64,000 nt of DNA from Cyclobacteriaceae bacterium (GTDB lineage: Bacteria; Bacteroidota; Bacteroidia; Cytophagales; Cyclobacteriaceae), in assembly GCA_019638255.1 (NCBI GenBank), contig JAHBUD010000001.1:1674001-1738000 (forward strand). Reading direction: 5' to 3'. Positions 35,472 through 45,621 of this stretch are shown piece after piece. Position 1 is the first letter of the stretch. Each line of letters starts with the position of its first letter. The notes below the pieces were generated by a model, which made no database searches, was not told where the DNA came from, and saw nothing but the letters and a program-made list of their open reading frames with translations. Both the position numbers and the translations under genes were made by a program.

Positions 35472-38101
35472 CCCAGTCTTTTCAAACTCTCTTCCAGCGT
35501 TTTAATTTTCGATTCAGCATCCGCTTTCTTCTTTCGCTCGGCTTCAACTACTTGAGCGGGGGCGCTGTTTACAAATTTTTCGTTCTCCAGTTTACGGTTA
35601 ACGGTATTCAAAAAGCCTTTTTGATATTCAAGCTCTTTAAGGATGGATTCGCGTTCCTTCTCAACATCGATGCTGCCATTCAGCGGTATGAAAAATTCGG
35701 TTGTGCGAACGATAAAGCCAGCACCTTCTTCATCTTGCCTGGTAAATTCAACTCCACTAAGGTTGCTAAGCTTCGTTACAATCGGCCAGAAAGTTGGCAA
35801 CAAGGTTGATCCTTCACCCTTTACAACCAGCTTAAATTTTTCTTTGGGCGAAATATTTTTTGCGTTTCGCGTGTTCCGGATTTCTGTAATGATTTCAAAC
35901 GCAAATGCACTTTCATTCAGTATGCTGGTCTGAGCTTCGGCTGGTGAAGGCCAGGAGGCTACGATGATGCACGTCTGTGTTTCCCGTTCCTTTAATGCTT
36001 GCCACAGCTCTTCTGTAATAAACGGCATAAAGGGGTGAAGCGCCTTGAGCAGTGTTTCAAAGAATGATACGGTTTGTTCGTACGTCTTCAGATCAATGGG
36101 GTTTCCGAATTCAGGCTTTACCATTTCAAGGTACCACGAGCAGAAGTCATCCCAGATTAGCTTATAGATCGTCATCAACGCATCCGATATCCTGAACTTG
36201 TTGAAATGATCATTTAATTCATGCAGCGAAGCATGCAGTTTGTTTGTGAACCACTCAACGGCAACCTGGTTTTCAATAGGTTGTTCCTGCACTTCGGTTT
36301 GCCAACCGTTAACCAACCGGAACGCATTCCAGATTTTATTGGTAAAGTTTCTTCCTTGTTCAACCAGTTTTTCATCGTACAATAAATCGTTTCCGGCCGG
36401 TGAACTAAAAAGCATACCTGTGCGTACAGCATCGGCTCCATAGTTGGCTATCAGGTCGAGCGGATCGGGACTATTCCCCAACGATTTCGACATTTTGCGT
36501 CCTTGCTTATCGCGCACAATGCCGGTGAGGTAAACATTTTTGAAAGGCTTTTCCTGCCGGTATTCATACCCGGCAATGATCATGCGGGCAACCCAAAAGA
36601 ACAGAATCTCGGGGGCTGTTACCAGGTCATTGGTGGGGTAGAAATAGTTCAGGTCAGAGTTGCCTTTGTTCGAATCTTTGAATACGCTCGTATCAAAAAC
36701 AGCTATCGGCCAGAGCCAGCTTGAAAACCACGTGTCCAGAACATCTTCATCCTGTTTAATGTCTTCAAATCGCAAGGTTGGATTTTTAGCCTCGTGCAAT
36801 TCAAACGCCTCATCCTGTGTTTTGGCCACCACATACGATCCATCCGGAGAATACCACGCGGGTATTCGGTGCCCCCACCACAATTGACGGGAAATGCACC
36901 AGTCGCGAACGTTGGCCATCCAGTGATGATAGGTATTCTTGAATTTTGGAGGAATGAGTTGCACATCATCATTCATGACATGCTCCAGCGCAGGTTTTGT
37001 GATGGTATCCATTTTCAGGAACCATTGCAGCGACAAGCGCGGCTCAATTACAGCATCCGTACGTTCGGAGAAACCAACGTTGCTTTTATAGTCTTCAATT
37101 TTGTCGAGATGATTCCCTTCCTCAAGTAGTTTTGCGATTTTTTTACGTGCGATAAAACGATCTTCACCAACCAAGATGATGGCCTTTTCATTCAGCGTTC
37201 CATTTTCGTTCAGGATATCAATTACCTGAAGGTTGTGTTTCTTACCTAACTCGTAATCGTTAAGGTCGTGAGCGGGAGTAACTTTCAAACATCCCGTACC
37301 AAAATCCATGGTTACGTATTCATCTTCAATAATCGGGATGGCACGATTGATTAGGGGAATGATGGCTTTCTTACCCTTGAGGTGTTTATAACGTTCATCA
37401 TTCGGATTAATGCAGATGGCGGTATCAGCCATGATGGTTTCTGGTCGAACGGTTGCAATGGTTATGTACTCGTTCGCGCTGCCTTCAATGCCATACTTGA
37501 TGTAGTACAATTTCGATTGAACATCTTTATAAATCACCTCATCATCGGAGAGCGCAGTTTTACCAGCCGGATCCCAGTTAACCATGCGCATGCCGCGGTA
37601 GATGTAGCCTTTCTTGTGGAGGTCTATAAAGACATCGATAACGGCCTTGTAGTAGGCAGGATCCATGGTGAAGGTTGTACGGTCCCAATCGCACGATGCT
37701 CCCAACTTCTTTAGCTGCTCAAGGATGATGCCTCCATACTTCTCTTTCCATTCCAATGCGTACTTCAAAAATTCTTCACGCGAAAGCGATGATTTTGTGA
37801 TGCCTTTCTCGCGCAACATGGCCACAACTTTTGCCTCCGTAGCAATGGAAGCATGGTCGGTGCCAGGCACCCAGCAAGCCTCTTTTCCTTCCATGCGTGC
37901 CTTGCGAATCAAAACATCCTGTATGGTGTTGTTCAGCATGTGCCCCATGTGCAACACACCCGTAACGTTGGGTGGCGGAATCACAATGGTATAGGGCTCC
38001 TTATCCGGATTGGGCCGGGCATGAAAAAAGCCATGCTCCATCCAGTGCTTATACCATTTTTCCTCTACTTCGCTTGGATTGTATTTTGTTGAAAGAGACA
38101 T
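35468..38101 (-). CDS. valS: Valine--tRNA ligase
   Basis: An 877-residue class I synthetase that charges valine tRNA. The HIGH motif appears as [16 protein letters not shown] and KMSKS as [14 protein letters not shown] at about 530. The editing domain (about 190-360), an anticodon-binding domain, and a C-terminal coiled-coil arm (from about 805, rich in Glu/Lys) complete the order. Length is standard. It ends on alanine dehydrogenase. A probable promoter is at 38143-38174. Confidence 0.96.
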   Translation of the reverse strand: MSLSTKYNPSEVEEKWYKHWMEHGFFHARPNPDKEPYTIVIPPPNVTGVLHMGHMLNNTIQDVLIRKARMEGKEACWVPGTDHASIATEAKVVAMLREKGITKSSLSREEFLKYALEWKEKYGGIILEQLKKLGASCDWDRTTFTMDPAYYKAVIDVFIDLHKKGYIYRGMRMVNWDPAGKTALSDDEVIYKDVQSKLYYIKYGIEGSANEYITIATVRPETIMADTAICINPNDERYKHLKGKKAIIPLINRAIPIIEDEYVTMDFGTGCLKVTPAHDLNDYELGKKHNLQVIDILNENGTLNEKAIILVGEDRFIARKKIAKLLEEGNHLDKIEDYKSNVGFSERTDAVIEPRLSLQWFLKMDTITKPALEHVMNDDVQLIPPKFKNTYHHWMANVRDWCISRQLWWGHRIPAWYSPDGSYVVAKTQDEAFELHEAKNPTLRFEDIKQDEDVLDTWFSSWLWPIAVFDTSVFKDSNKGNSDLNYFYPTNDLVTAPEILFFWVARMIIAGYEYRQEKPFKNVYLTGIVRDKQGRKMSKSLGNSPDPLDLIANYGADAVRTGMLFSSPAGNDLLYDEKLVEQGRNFTNKIWNAFRLVNGWQTEVQEQPIENQVAVEWFTNKLHASLHELNDHFNKFRISDALMTIYKLIWDDFCSWYLEMVKPEFGNPIDLKTYEQTVSFFETLLKALHPFMPFITEELWQALKERETQTCIIVASWPSPAEAQTSILNESAFAFEIITEIRNTRNAKNISPKEKFKLVVKGEGSTLLPTFWPIVTKLSNLSGVEFTRQDEEGAGFIVRTTEFFIPLNGSIDVEKERESILKELEYQKGFLNTVNRKLENEKFVNSAPAQVVEAERKKKADAESKIKTLEESLKRLG

Positions 38102-38142
38102 ACTTACAGTGATTCAGGGCTTGCCTAAAGGCAAAGCAGGCG

Positions 38143-38174
38143 CAAAAATAAGGGTATGGGGTACAGGTTCCAAG
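38143..38174 (-). promoter_or_regulatory. Probable promoter for valS
   Basis: On the minus strand CTTG (complement of 38171-38174), a 20-bp spacer, then TATTTTTG (complement of 38143-38150). The -7 box is an exact TAnnTTTG match; the -33 box has one mismatch. It lies about 42 bp upstream of the valS start. Confidence 0.5.
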
Positions 38175-38201
38175 AATAAGGCAATTCTACAGTCGGAACA
38201 A

Positions 38202-39566
38202 TCAACCTTTCATTCTTATTCTCCAGGCTTTCGGGTAAAGGTTGTTCACCCGGTTATCGAGCACGTTCATCCAGCCAAGTGGAAGCCCTTTATAGGTTGC
38301 TAGGGAAAAACCTTTTTCATAGATATTTAATCTGATATTTTCTTTGCGAAGAAAGGCGAGGGCTTGCTCCAGTGTTAGGTCAATGGTGCGAAAGTTAGGT
38401 TGATTTAATAGGGTAGCGAGTGCCAGCTCGTGTTCAGGTATTAGTTTATTTCCTTTTATCGTTGCGATGGGTGTGCCGTAGGAGACTACCTTCAAATTAT
38501 CCTTCAGCGTTTTGTAATGCACTGCGAGTTTTCTGGCAGAAACGATCACGCGATCTCCTGACAACTCAAGGTCATAGTCTTCTGGGTGTTGAATCCACTG
38601 TTGAAGCTCAGCTAAAATGGTTTGTGGAGGTTGAGAAGTTTTGCTTTTTCTTCCATGCGTGGTTGTTTGTTGCTGTTCTTTCTTTTGAAGTACAGAAATA
38701 AAAAATCCTTCACCATTCAGTTTATGCGGATAAAACCGGTAGCCGTAGAGGTTTTTGTATTTTACTTCTTCAATGCCCCAGTGCTTTTCAATTTTCAGGG
38801 GTAGTGATTCAATGCCGTGTTGCTCGGTCAGCCATTGAATGTTTTCCTCATTCTCAAATCGATTGTAGGTACAGGTACTGTATACCAAAAGCCCATCAGT
38901 TTTCAGTGCGGGCCACACATCGTTTAAAATCCTGCGTTGGCGTTTTGAGCAATGCGCAACATGTTCTAGCGACCACTCCTGCATCGCGTTAGCATCTTTG
39001 CGAAAAAGCCCTTCGCCTGAACAGGGTGCATCCACCAGAATCATATCAAAAAAGCCAGGCAGTTTTCCGAAAGCATCAGGATCGTTATTGGTGATCATCA
39101 CATTGCCTGTTCCCCACTTGGTAATATTTTCATGGAGAATGGAAGCACGCGAGCGGATCACTTCATTCGCAACCAGAAGCGATTCGCGGTGCATTAGACT
39201 TGCGAGGTGTGTGGATTTTCCTCCGGGTGCTGCGCTTACATCAAGGATACAAATTGGATCTTGGTCAAGATTGAGTTGACGAAACACTTGTTCCAGAAAC
39301 ATGGAGCTTGCCTCCTGCACATAATATGCACCTGCGTGAAAGCATGGATCTAATGTAAATACCGGACGTTGCTCCAGGTAAAACCCCGTACTGCACCATG
39401 GTATCGTGCTGTTTAGTTTCTGTTCAAATGGCTTTTGAGGATTCAGCCGGATGCTGGTCAATGGTTCTTGATGGAAGCTGTTAATAAAATCAGGAAAAGA
39501 CTCCCCGAGCGTATCCTGCATGGCATTGAAAAAATCTTCCGGTAATTGTATTTCGGAGTTACCCAT
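38202..39566 (-). CDS. rRNA (cytosine-C5) methyltransferase of the NOL1/NOP2/Sun (RsmF/B-like) family
   Basis: A 454-residue SAM-dependent methyltransferase. SAM motif I is ILDVSAAPGGKSTHLASLM at about 115-133, with motif IV VDAPCSGEG and motif VI YSTCTYNRFENEE providing the two Cys of the RNA m5C mechanism. The C-terminal third resembles a PUA-like RNA-binding domain (ALAFLRKENIRLN, KGLPLGWMNVL). Probable target is 16S rRNA, but the exact base cannot be told. It is a single gene upstream of valS with a 100-bp gap. Confidence 0.88.
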   Translation of the reverse strand: MGNSEIQLPEDFFNAMQDTLGESFPDFINSFHQEPLTSIRLNPQKPFEQKLNSTIPWCSTGFYLEQRPVFTLDPCFHAGAYYVQEASSMFLEQVFRQLNLDQDPICILDVSAAPGGKSTHLASLMHRESLLVANEVIRSRASILHENITKWGTGNVMITNNDPDAFGKLPGFFDMILVDAPCSGEGLFRKDANAMQEWSLEHVAHCSKRQRRILNDVWPALKTDGLLVYSTCTYNRFENEENIQWLTEQHGIESLPLKIEKHWGIEEVKYKNLYGYRFYPHKLNGEGFFISVLQKKEQQQTTTHGRKSKTSQPPQTILAELQQWIQHPEDYDLELSGDRVIVSARKLAVHYKTLKDNLKVVSYGTPIATIKGNKLIPEHELALATLLNQPNFRTIDLTLEQALAFLRKENIRLNIYEKGFSLATYKGLPLGWMNVLDNRVNNLYPKAWRIRMKG

Positions 39567-39627
39567 GATGCTAAATTAAGCTTTCTTTACAGTGTAAATG
39601 AGAGCTAACCTTTTTGATTGTTTATAG

Positions 39628-40896
39628 ATGACCAACGCAAATGATCCTTCATTGAAATCCTGGGTTGAAGTTTCGCCTGATTCTGATTTCCCCATTCAAA
39701 ACCTGCCTTTTGGCATTTTTAAGACACGCTACCTTTCACCGGTAGCCGGAGTTGCCATTGGCGATTACGTGTTGGACCTGGTATACCTTCATGAGAATGG
39801 TTTTTTAGATGGCATCGGCTTGCCCCCGGGAATCTTCAACCAAAAATATTTGAATGACTTTATCGCCATGGGCAGAAAGAAGACGAGGGATGTACGGGAG
39901 CGTATATCGGAGTTGCTAAGGCATGATAACGATGAGCTTGACCGACCAGCACGCGAGATTGCCTTGATACCCATGCGTGAAGTACAAATGCAGATGCCTC
40001 TGCGTGTTCCAAACTACACCGACTTCTACAGCAGTGAAGAGCATGCAACCAATGTTGGCTCCATGTTTCGCGATCCGAAAAACGCACTATTGCCCAACTG
40101 GAAGCATCTGCCGGTAGGCTATCATGGCCGGGCTTCGTCCATTGTGGTGTCAGGCACACCCATCATCCGCCCGAAAGGGCAGATTAAATTGCCCGATGAT
40201 GAGCAGCCTATTTTTTCGGCTTCACGAAAAATGGATTTTGAATTGGAAGTAGCCTTCATTACATGTTCTGAAACCAAACTCGGTCAGCCGGTTTCCGTGG
40301 CCGATGCCGAAAACCATACTTTCGGTTTTGTATTGTTCAACGATTGGTCGGCACGCGATATACAACAATGGGAGTATGTACCGTTAGGTCCGTTTTTAGG
40401 AAAGAATTTCGGATCAACCATTTCTCCATGGATTGTAACGCTGGATGCATTGGAGCCATTTCGTGTGGATGGCCCTGTTCAAAACCCGGAGGTACTTCCG
40501 TACCTGAAATCACACGGCCCGAAAAATTTCGACATCAGGCTTGAAGTATTGTTGCAACCTGAAGGTGGCGATCCGGTAACCATTAGCCGGTCGAATTTCA
40601 AATACATGTATTGGAATGTGAACCAGCAGTTAGCCCACCACACCATTAATGGATGCAATCTTCAGGTGGGCGATATGTATGCATCAGGAACCATCAGCGG
40701 CCCTTCACCCGGATCGTATGGTTCCATGTTGGAACTCACATGGAATGGCTCAAAACCAATGGTACTGCCCGATGGAACGGAACGACAATTCATTAATGAC
40801 AATGATACAGTCATCCTCAAGGGCTATTGCGAAATGAATGGTTTGCGTATCGGGTTTGGAGAGTGCAGGGGAAAAATTTTACCGGCTACCGTATGA
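39628..40896 (+). CDS. Fumarylacetoacetase
   Basis: A 422-residue hydrolase for the last step of tyrosine and phenylalanine breakdown, cutting fumarylacetoacetate into fumarate and acetoacetate. Family motifs are present: DFYSSEEHATNVGSMF, HLPVGYHGRASSIVVSG, FELEVAFITCSETK with metal-site acidic residues, and DWSARDIQQWEYVPLGPFLG. Length fits the class (about 420). No homogentisate dioxygenase or other tyrosine catabolic gene is in the window; the flavin reductase overlaps its end by 4 bp (ATGA). Confidence 0.93.
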   Translation: MTNANDPSLKSWVEVSPDSDFPIQNLPFGIFKTRYLSPVAGVAIGDYVLDLVYLHENGFLDGIGLPPGIFNQKYLNDFIAMGRKKTRDVRERISELLRHDNDELDRPAREIALIPMREVQMQMPLRVPNYTDFYSSEEHATNVGSMFRDPKNALLPNWKHLPVGYHGRASSIVVSGTPIIRPKGQIKLPDDEQPIFSASRKMDFELEVAFITCSETKLGQPVSVADAENHTFGFVLFNDWSARDIQQWEYVPLGPFLGKNFGSTISPWIVTLDALEPFRVDGPVQNPEVLPYLKSHGPKNFDIRLEVLLQPEGGDPVTISRSNFKYMYWNVNQQLAHHTINGCNLQVGDMYASGTISGPSPGSYGSMLELTWNGSKPMVLPDGTERQFINDNDTVILKGYCEMNGLRIGFGECRGKILPATV

Positions 40897-41747
40897 TCAT
40901 TGATCCAAAAGAAATTTCTGTACCTAAACTGCATGGCTATTTGCTCAGTGCAGTTGCGCCACGGCCCATTGCATTCGTGAGTACTATTGACAAGGAAGGA
41001 AATGTGAACCTTAGTCCGTTTAGCTTTTTTAATTGCTTTGGATCGAATCCTCCAATTTTAATTTTTTCACCGGCACGAAGAGGCCGCGATAAAACAACCA
41101 AGCACAGCTACGAAAATGTGCTGGAGATACCCGAGGCTGTTATCAGCATGGTTGATTATGCTATGGTGCAACAGACTTCATTGGCCAGTACGGAATATCC
41201 TAAAGGCGTGAATGAATTTAAAAAGGCAGGATTTACCGAAGTACCCTCTGAAAAAGTGAGGCCGCCCCGAGTGGGTGAATCACCGGTATCTTTTGAATGT
41301 AAGGTGAATCAAGTAATTTCAACCGGTGAAGAGGGCGGAGCCGGCAACCTGGTAATTTGTGAAATATTGCTCATGCACGTAAAAGATGAAGTGCTTGATG
41401 ATAATGGTAGGATTGATCCTTTTAAGCTAGATGCCGTTGCACGCATGGGAGGCGATTGGTATTGTCGCGCCACCGGTGATGCGCTTTTTCATTTGGCTAA
41501 GCCTGATGCAAGAATCGGCATCGGCTTCGATCAGTTGCCTGAACGGATACGCAAAAGCAAAATCTTAACGGGCAACGACCTGGCGATGCTGGCCAATGTT
41601 GAGCAACTACCAGAGCCGGATGTTCATCTGCTAACCAGTCATGAGCGCGAGGTACATAAACAAGGTCGCGATGCCATCGAACAACTGGCCCATCAATACC
41701 TTGCTGCTGACCGTGTTGCCGATGCATGGCGAATTTTGTTGAGTTAA
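40893..41747 (+). CDS. Flavin reductase family protein (DIM6/NTAB-like)
   Basis: About 284 residues from the ATG at 40893, overlapping the fumarylacetoacetase stop (ATGA). An upstream start at 40827 would overlap it by 70 bp and add residues unlike the family. The FMN-binding split barrel shows LLSAVAPRPIAFVSTIDKEG, NLSPFSFFNCFGSNPP and FSPARRGRDKTTKHSYENV. Such proteins bind FMN as reductase partners or esterase-like enzymes. Coupling to fumarylacetoacetase hints at an aromatic-compound role, but no oxygenase is nearby. Confidence 0.86.
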   Translation: MIIDPKEISVPKLHGYLLSAVAPRPIAFVSTIDKEGNVNLSPFSFFNCFGSNPPILIFSPARRGRDKTTKHSYENVLEIPEAVISMVDYAMVQQTSLASTEYPKGVNEFKKAGFTEVPSEKVRPPRVGESPVSFECKVNQVISTGEEGGAGNLVICEILLMHVKDEVLDDNGRIDPFKLDAVARMGGDWYCRATGDALFHLAKPDARIGIGFDQLPERIRKSKILTGNDLAMLANVEQLPEPDVHLLTSHEREVHKQGRDAIEQLAHQYLAADRVADAWRILLS

Positions 41748-41783
41748 AAATTTCGGCTGAATACTGTATCTTTATTGATACAG

Positions 41784-42263
41784 ATGCTAAGAATATTTCC
41801 ATTAATTATTTTGATTAGTTGGCTTTTCGCTTGCCGTGCACCGCAGCCTGTGTATTCCTATCAAGAGTCAACATTACCTAAAAAAGGTTCAGGAAGGTTT
41901 TCGATACTTTCTTTCAGGATAGCAGAAGACAGCCTTTCTCAAACAACAGTAACCTTGCTTGACGAACATTATATCGATGGAAACCTAAAAGGTGAGCATA
42001 ATGATTCCGATGCAGAAAATATCTTGCTTATCAAGCAGGAAGATGCACAACTTCAGGTTGTTGACCAGACAACCCTTGATCATCCGCTGATTAAATATGT
42101 AGAATATGTAAATGAACGGCAGGAGTTTGAGACAAAATTAGTTACGCAACACGAGGCTGAGTTTTTTATACGCATCGAACTAAAGCCACAAACCTTGTAT
42201 ATTCGTATTGATGAGGTTCGGGAGGGAAAAGAATTACAATTAGCTCAATTTAAAATCCGTTAA
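41784..42263 (+). CDS. Hypothetical lipoprotein
   Basis: About 159 residues from the ATG at 41784; the longer reading uses a TTG. The opening MLRIFPLIILISWLFAC is a lipoprotein signal with Cys at residue 17. The mature part has no family I recognise and is beta-strand-like with HYIDGNLKGEHND and a C-terminal ELKPQTLYIRIDEV. The broken M64 peptidase gene begins 5 bp downstream, so the pair was probably one operon. Position suggests a partner or chaperone role, but this is inference. Confidence 0.6.
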   Translation: MLRIFPLIILISWLFACRAPQPVYSYQESTLPKKGSGRFSILSFRIAEDSLSQTTVTLLDEHYIDGNLKGEHNDSDAENILLIKQEDAQLQVVDQTTLDHPLIKYVEYVNERQEFETKLVTQHEAEFFIRIELKPQTLYIRIDEVREGKELQLAQFKIR

Positions 42264-42268
42264 ATTTT

Positions 42269-43681
42269 GTGAGAGCCCCGATAGTAACATTTGCCATTTT
42301 AGTTGCTTCAGTAGCAGCGACAGCGCAAATCTTCCCGGTGGATACACTGTTCAAGAATGGCGAACTTCAGGAGCGCATAAATCTTGTTTTTTTAAGCGAT
42401 GGGTATAAGTCGGACGAACTTGGTAAATAAATTACGGATGTAAATGCATTGCTCGATAATCTGTTTGGCCAAGTACCGTTTAAGCACTACAAAAATTATT
42501 TTAATGCATTTGCTGTTAAGGTGCCATCGGTTGAATCCGGAGCTTCACATCCAAGAACTTCATCTGACAGTGACTGTGCTCCGGTTCCTCAAATGACGGT
42601 GGACAACTATTTTGGTTCGCGTTTCGATATCGCCAATATTCACCGGTTGCTTGCACCAACAAAAACAAGTGCCATTGCCAACGTGTTGGCCAATAGCTTT
42701 CCCCTATACGATCAGGTTTTTGTGTTGGTTAATTCATCCTACTATGGAGGTTCAGGAGGTGTGTATGCCACCTCATCAACCAATACCAGCGCACATGAAG
42801 TTAGCATTCATGAAATAGGGCATTCCTTTGCCGGTTTAGCCGATGAATACTGGGCAGGGGCTATGTATGCGTCAGAAAAGCCTAACATGACCCAGCAAAG
42901 CAGTCCAACCATGGTAAAGTGGGCCAATTGGGTAGGTACGTTGGGAGTAGGCGTATACCCGTATACTGAATCGCCCACTTGGTACAGGCCACATCAAAGC
43001 TGCAAAATGCGTATGCTCAATGTGCCTTTCTGTAGTGTCTGCAACGAAACCTTTGTGGAGCGGATACACACCCTCGTTAATCCACTTTCTTCTTACACAC
43101 CCACAACAATGTCTATGGAATTAGGTGATCAACCGATTGTACTTTCATTATCACTGATCAAACCTGATCCGAACACCATGTCGATAACCTGGAAACGAAA
43201 TGAAACAACGTTTGATACGAACAAGGAATCGGTTTCACTTTCACCCGGCAGCTTTACTACAAATGTGACAAAAATTAAAGCGATTGTAACAGATAACACT
43301 GCATTATCACGAAGTACAGCACATTCCGTAAACCATGTTTATGTTGTTGAGTGGACAATTACAACTGATAACCCCTCTGATCCTATTACAAGTGTTGAAG
43401 TTAAGTCAGACAAATCAGAATACCGCATTCAGGTTTACCCAAACCCAACCAATCTTGATTTTAGTTTTTCTTACGTGATCCCAAAAGCGAGTAAAGTGAA
43501 TGTAACTGTTTCTGATTTATCAGGAAGAAAGGTGAGATCGTTGATAAACCAACATCAGGAAGCCGGAGAATATTTATATCAGTACAAAGCAAACGATATA
43601 TTTAAATCTGCCGGGGAATTTATTGTCACCTTTTCATTCGATGATCTGATTATTTCACGAAAGGTTATTCATCAGAACTAA
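42269..43681 (+). pseudogene. M64-type zinc peptidase with T9SS C-terminal signal, interrupted by an in-frame TAA
   Basis: From a GTG at 42269 the frame encodes a signal peptide (VTFAILVASVAATAQ) and INLVFLSDGYKSDELGK, but codon 54 is TAA (42428-42430). The same frame then continues with ITDVNALLDNLFG and a full peptidase: the M64-like zinc motif HEIGHSFAGLADEYW at about 181-195, then a C-terminal domain with RIQVYPNPTNLDFSFSY and a final GEFIVTFSFDDLIISRKV, typical of type A T9SS cargo. All coding signals resume in the same frame, so one base change explains the break. Expression of a secreted enzyme would fail unless the stop is a sequencing error or read through. Confidence 0.8.
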
Positions 43682-43764
43682 CTGTATACAACTTAGTCTT
43701 TGCTGCTTTCAGATCGGTTTTGCTGAAGAAAGATTTTTCCATAAATTGAATCTGTTACCGTCAT

Positions 43765-43798
43765 CTGCCTTTGGCAGGTCATCCGCAGGCTGTGCCTG
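43765..43798. repeat. Two tandem short hairpins (REP-like)
   Basis: CTGCC-TTT-GGCAG (43765-43777) is followed after 8 bases by CAGGC-TGT-GCCTG (43786-43798). Two 5-bp stems with 3-base loops in 34 bp resemble a paired repetitive extragenic palindrome. It lies between the broken M64 gene and the TPR gene and lacks a T run, so it is not a standard terminator. Confidence 0.5.
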
Positions 43799-43843
43799 TT
43801 ATAGTTCTAAAATCACTATCTTTTTTAACCAAACCCTCTCGTT

Positions 43844-45583
43844 ATGAAAAAGACCCTTATTATGCTGGGAGTGGCTTCGCTGCTTTTGGTATTCGTTGCC
43901 ACACATCATTATCCAAACCTTGTTACATCAAAACAGCAAATCAAAGCTGGTATTGTTCCTTTGGTATCACTTTGCGGTAGCCCGGGTGCCCGAACGATTC
44001 TTGCACTGATGGATACGACAAAACAAATAGCTCCTTTATTGGAAAATCTTGGCAAGTATGGAGTGAAAGTAAGCACAGTAAATGAACGAGCGCAAAAGTT
44101 TTTTAATCAGGGGATTAACCTGTATTACGGCTTCAATCATTTTGAAGCGTTCAGAAGCTTCAAAGAGGTAGCGCGCTTGGATCCGGATTGTGCGATGGCC
44201 TATTGGGGACAGGCGTTGTCTTTGGGGCCAAATATTAATCTACCCATGGATCCAGCCGATACGGAGACGGTTTATAAAGCTATTCTCAAGTCCCTTGCGT
44301 TGCTTGAGAAGGCAACACCAAAGGAACGTGCGTTGATTAATGCATTGGCCATGCGGTATACTGAACAAGCTCTTGTAGATCGAAAACCGCTGGATGAAGC
44401 TTATGCAAATGCTATGGAAGTTGTGGCCAATCAGTATCATGATGATTTAGATGTAATTACTTTGTATGCTGAATCGCTAATGGATTTACACCCATGGGAT
44501 TATTGGAAAGATGGAAAAGCTCAACCATGGACACCTAAAATTGTTCAGTTGATAGCTTCTGTACTTTCGAAAAAGCCGGACCACCCCGGGGCTAATCATT
44601 TGAATATTCATATACTGGAAGCCTCGCCTGAACCCGAAAAGGCAGTGGAAAGTGCCGACCGGTTGCGTAACCTTGTACCCGGTGCGGGACACCTGGTGCA
44701 CATGCCATCGCATATTTATATCCGCGTGGGCAGATATTTAGACGGAGTGGAGGCAAATGAACGGGCAGTAAAGACAGACGAAGAATACATTGCCCAGTGT
44801 AACGTGCAAAGTGTCTATCCACTTTTCTACTATCCGCATAATTATCATTTCTTACTGGCCTGTGCGCAAATGGCTGGCTTAAGCAAAAAGTCATCGGAAG
44901 CAGCAAACTCATTGAATAAGAATATTCCTGTTGAAATGATGAATGTTCCTGACCTGGTAACCCTGCAGCACTGGTACACGATGCCCTGGTACAATATGGT
45001 GCGGTTTGGAAAATGGGATGATATACTTAAAGTAAGCCAGCCGGCAGATTCGTTAAAGTATGTGAAGAGTGTTTGGCATTATGCCCGTGGAATGGCTTTT
45101 GTGCGAACAAATAAGCTAACAGCAGCAAATGCTGAATTAGCAAGCCTTAGAACCCTCGTTGAAGATCCCTTCATGGAGATGACAATAGCAGGTTTCAATA
45201 GTTTCAGAAGTGTTCTGGGTATTGGACGAAACGTACTCGAGGCTGAAATTGAAGCGCAACAAAAAAATTATCCCCGAGCAGTTCAGTTGCTAACAGATGC
45301 AATTGATGTTGAAGATAATTTGCTTTATCAAGAGCCACCGGATTGGTATCATCCGGTAAGACAGATACTGGGATCAATTTTACTGGAGGCAAAAAATCCA
45401 ATCGCAGCCGAACAGCGGTTTCGGGAGGATCTTACATTTTACAGAAACAATGGTTGGTCACTTTTCGGGCTCTACCAAAGTCTTGAATTTCAAGGTAAGA
45501 AAAATGAAGCCTTGCAAGTGAAAAAGGAGTTTGACAAAGCTTTTGCCAAATCCGACCTTAAGTTGAAAGCTCCACGACTATAG
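43844..45583 (+). CDS. Large secreted or membrane-anchored TPR protein
   Basis: A 579-residue protein with an N-terminal hydrophobic helix (LIMLGVASLLLVFVATHHY). It then has TPR-like helices: VNERAQKFFNQGINLYYGFNHF, FRSFKEVARLDPDCAMAYWG, and a middle block with HPGANHLNIHILEASPEPEKA and GAGHLVHMPSHIYIRVGRY. The HxxxxH-like spacing there recurs in related proteins I recall by sight, but no catalytic site is named. Family members are common in Bacteroidota and some other phyla, function unknown. It ends at a perfect terminator (45587-45614). Confidence 0.75.
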   Translation: MKKTLIMLGVASLLLVFVATHHYPNLVTSKQQIKAGIVPLVSLCGSPGARTILALMDTTKQIAPLLENLGKYGVKVSTVNERAQKFFNQGINLYYGFNHFEAFRSFKEVARLDPDCAMAYWGQALSLGPNINLPMDPADTETVYKAILKSLALLEKATPKERALINALAMRYTEQALVDRKPLDEAYANAMEVVANQYHDDLDVITLYAESLMDLHPWDYWKDGKAQPWTPKIVQLIASVLSKKPDHPGANHLNIHILEASPEPEKAVESADRLRNLVPGAGHLVHMPSHIYIRVGRYLDGVEANERAVKTDEEYIAQCNVQSVYPLFYYPHNYHFLLACAQMAGLSKKSSEAANSLNKNIPVEMMNVPDLVTLQHWYTMPWYNMVRFGKWDDILKVSQPADSLKYVKSVWHYARGMAFVRTNKLTAANAELASLRTLVEDPFMEMTIAGFNSFRSVLGIGRNVLEAEIEAQQKNYPRAVQLLTDAIDVEDNLLYQEPPDWYHPVRQILGSILLEAKNPIAAEQRFREDLTFYRNNGWSLFGLYQSLEFQGKKNEALQVKKEFDKAFAKSDLKLKAPRL

Positions 45584-45586
45584 TAC

Positions 45587-45614
45587 AAAAAAGCCCGGTG
45601 ATCCGGGCTTTTTT
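45587..45614. terminator. Bidirectional rho-independent terminator
   Basis: AAAAAAGCCCGG at 45587-45598 and CCGGGCTTTTTT at 45603-45614 form a perfect 12-bp stem with a TGAT loop. It serves the TPR gene (+) and pdhB (-), whose stop codons lie on either side. Confidence 0.94.
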
Positions 45615-45621
45615 AATGCTT

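Noticed and set aside
42449..43681. Separate shorter peptidase gene starting at a TTG after the stop
   Set aside because: It would lack the signal peptide and the first conserved block, so a broken single gene explains the data better.
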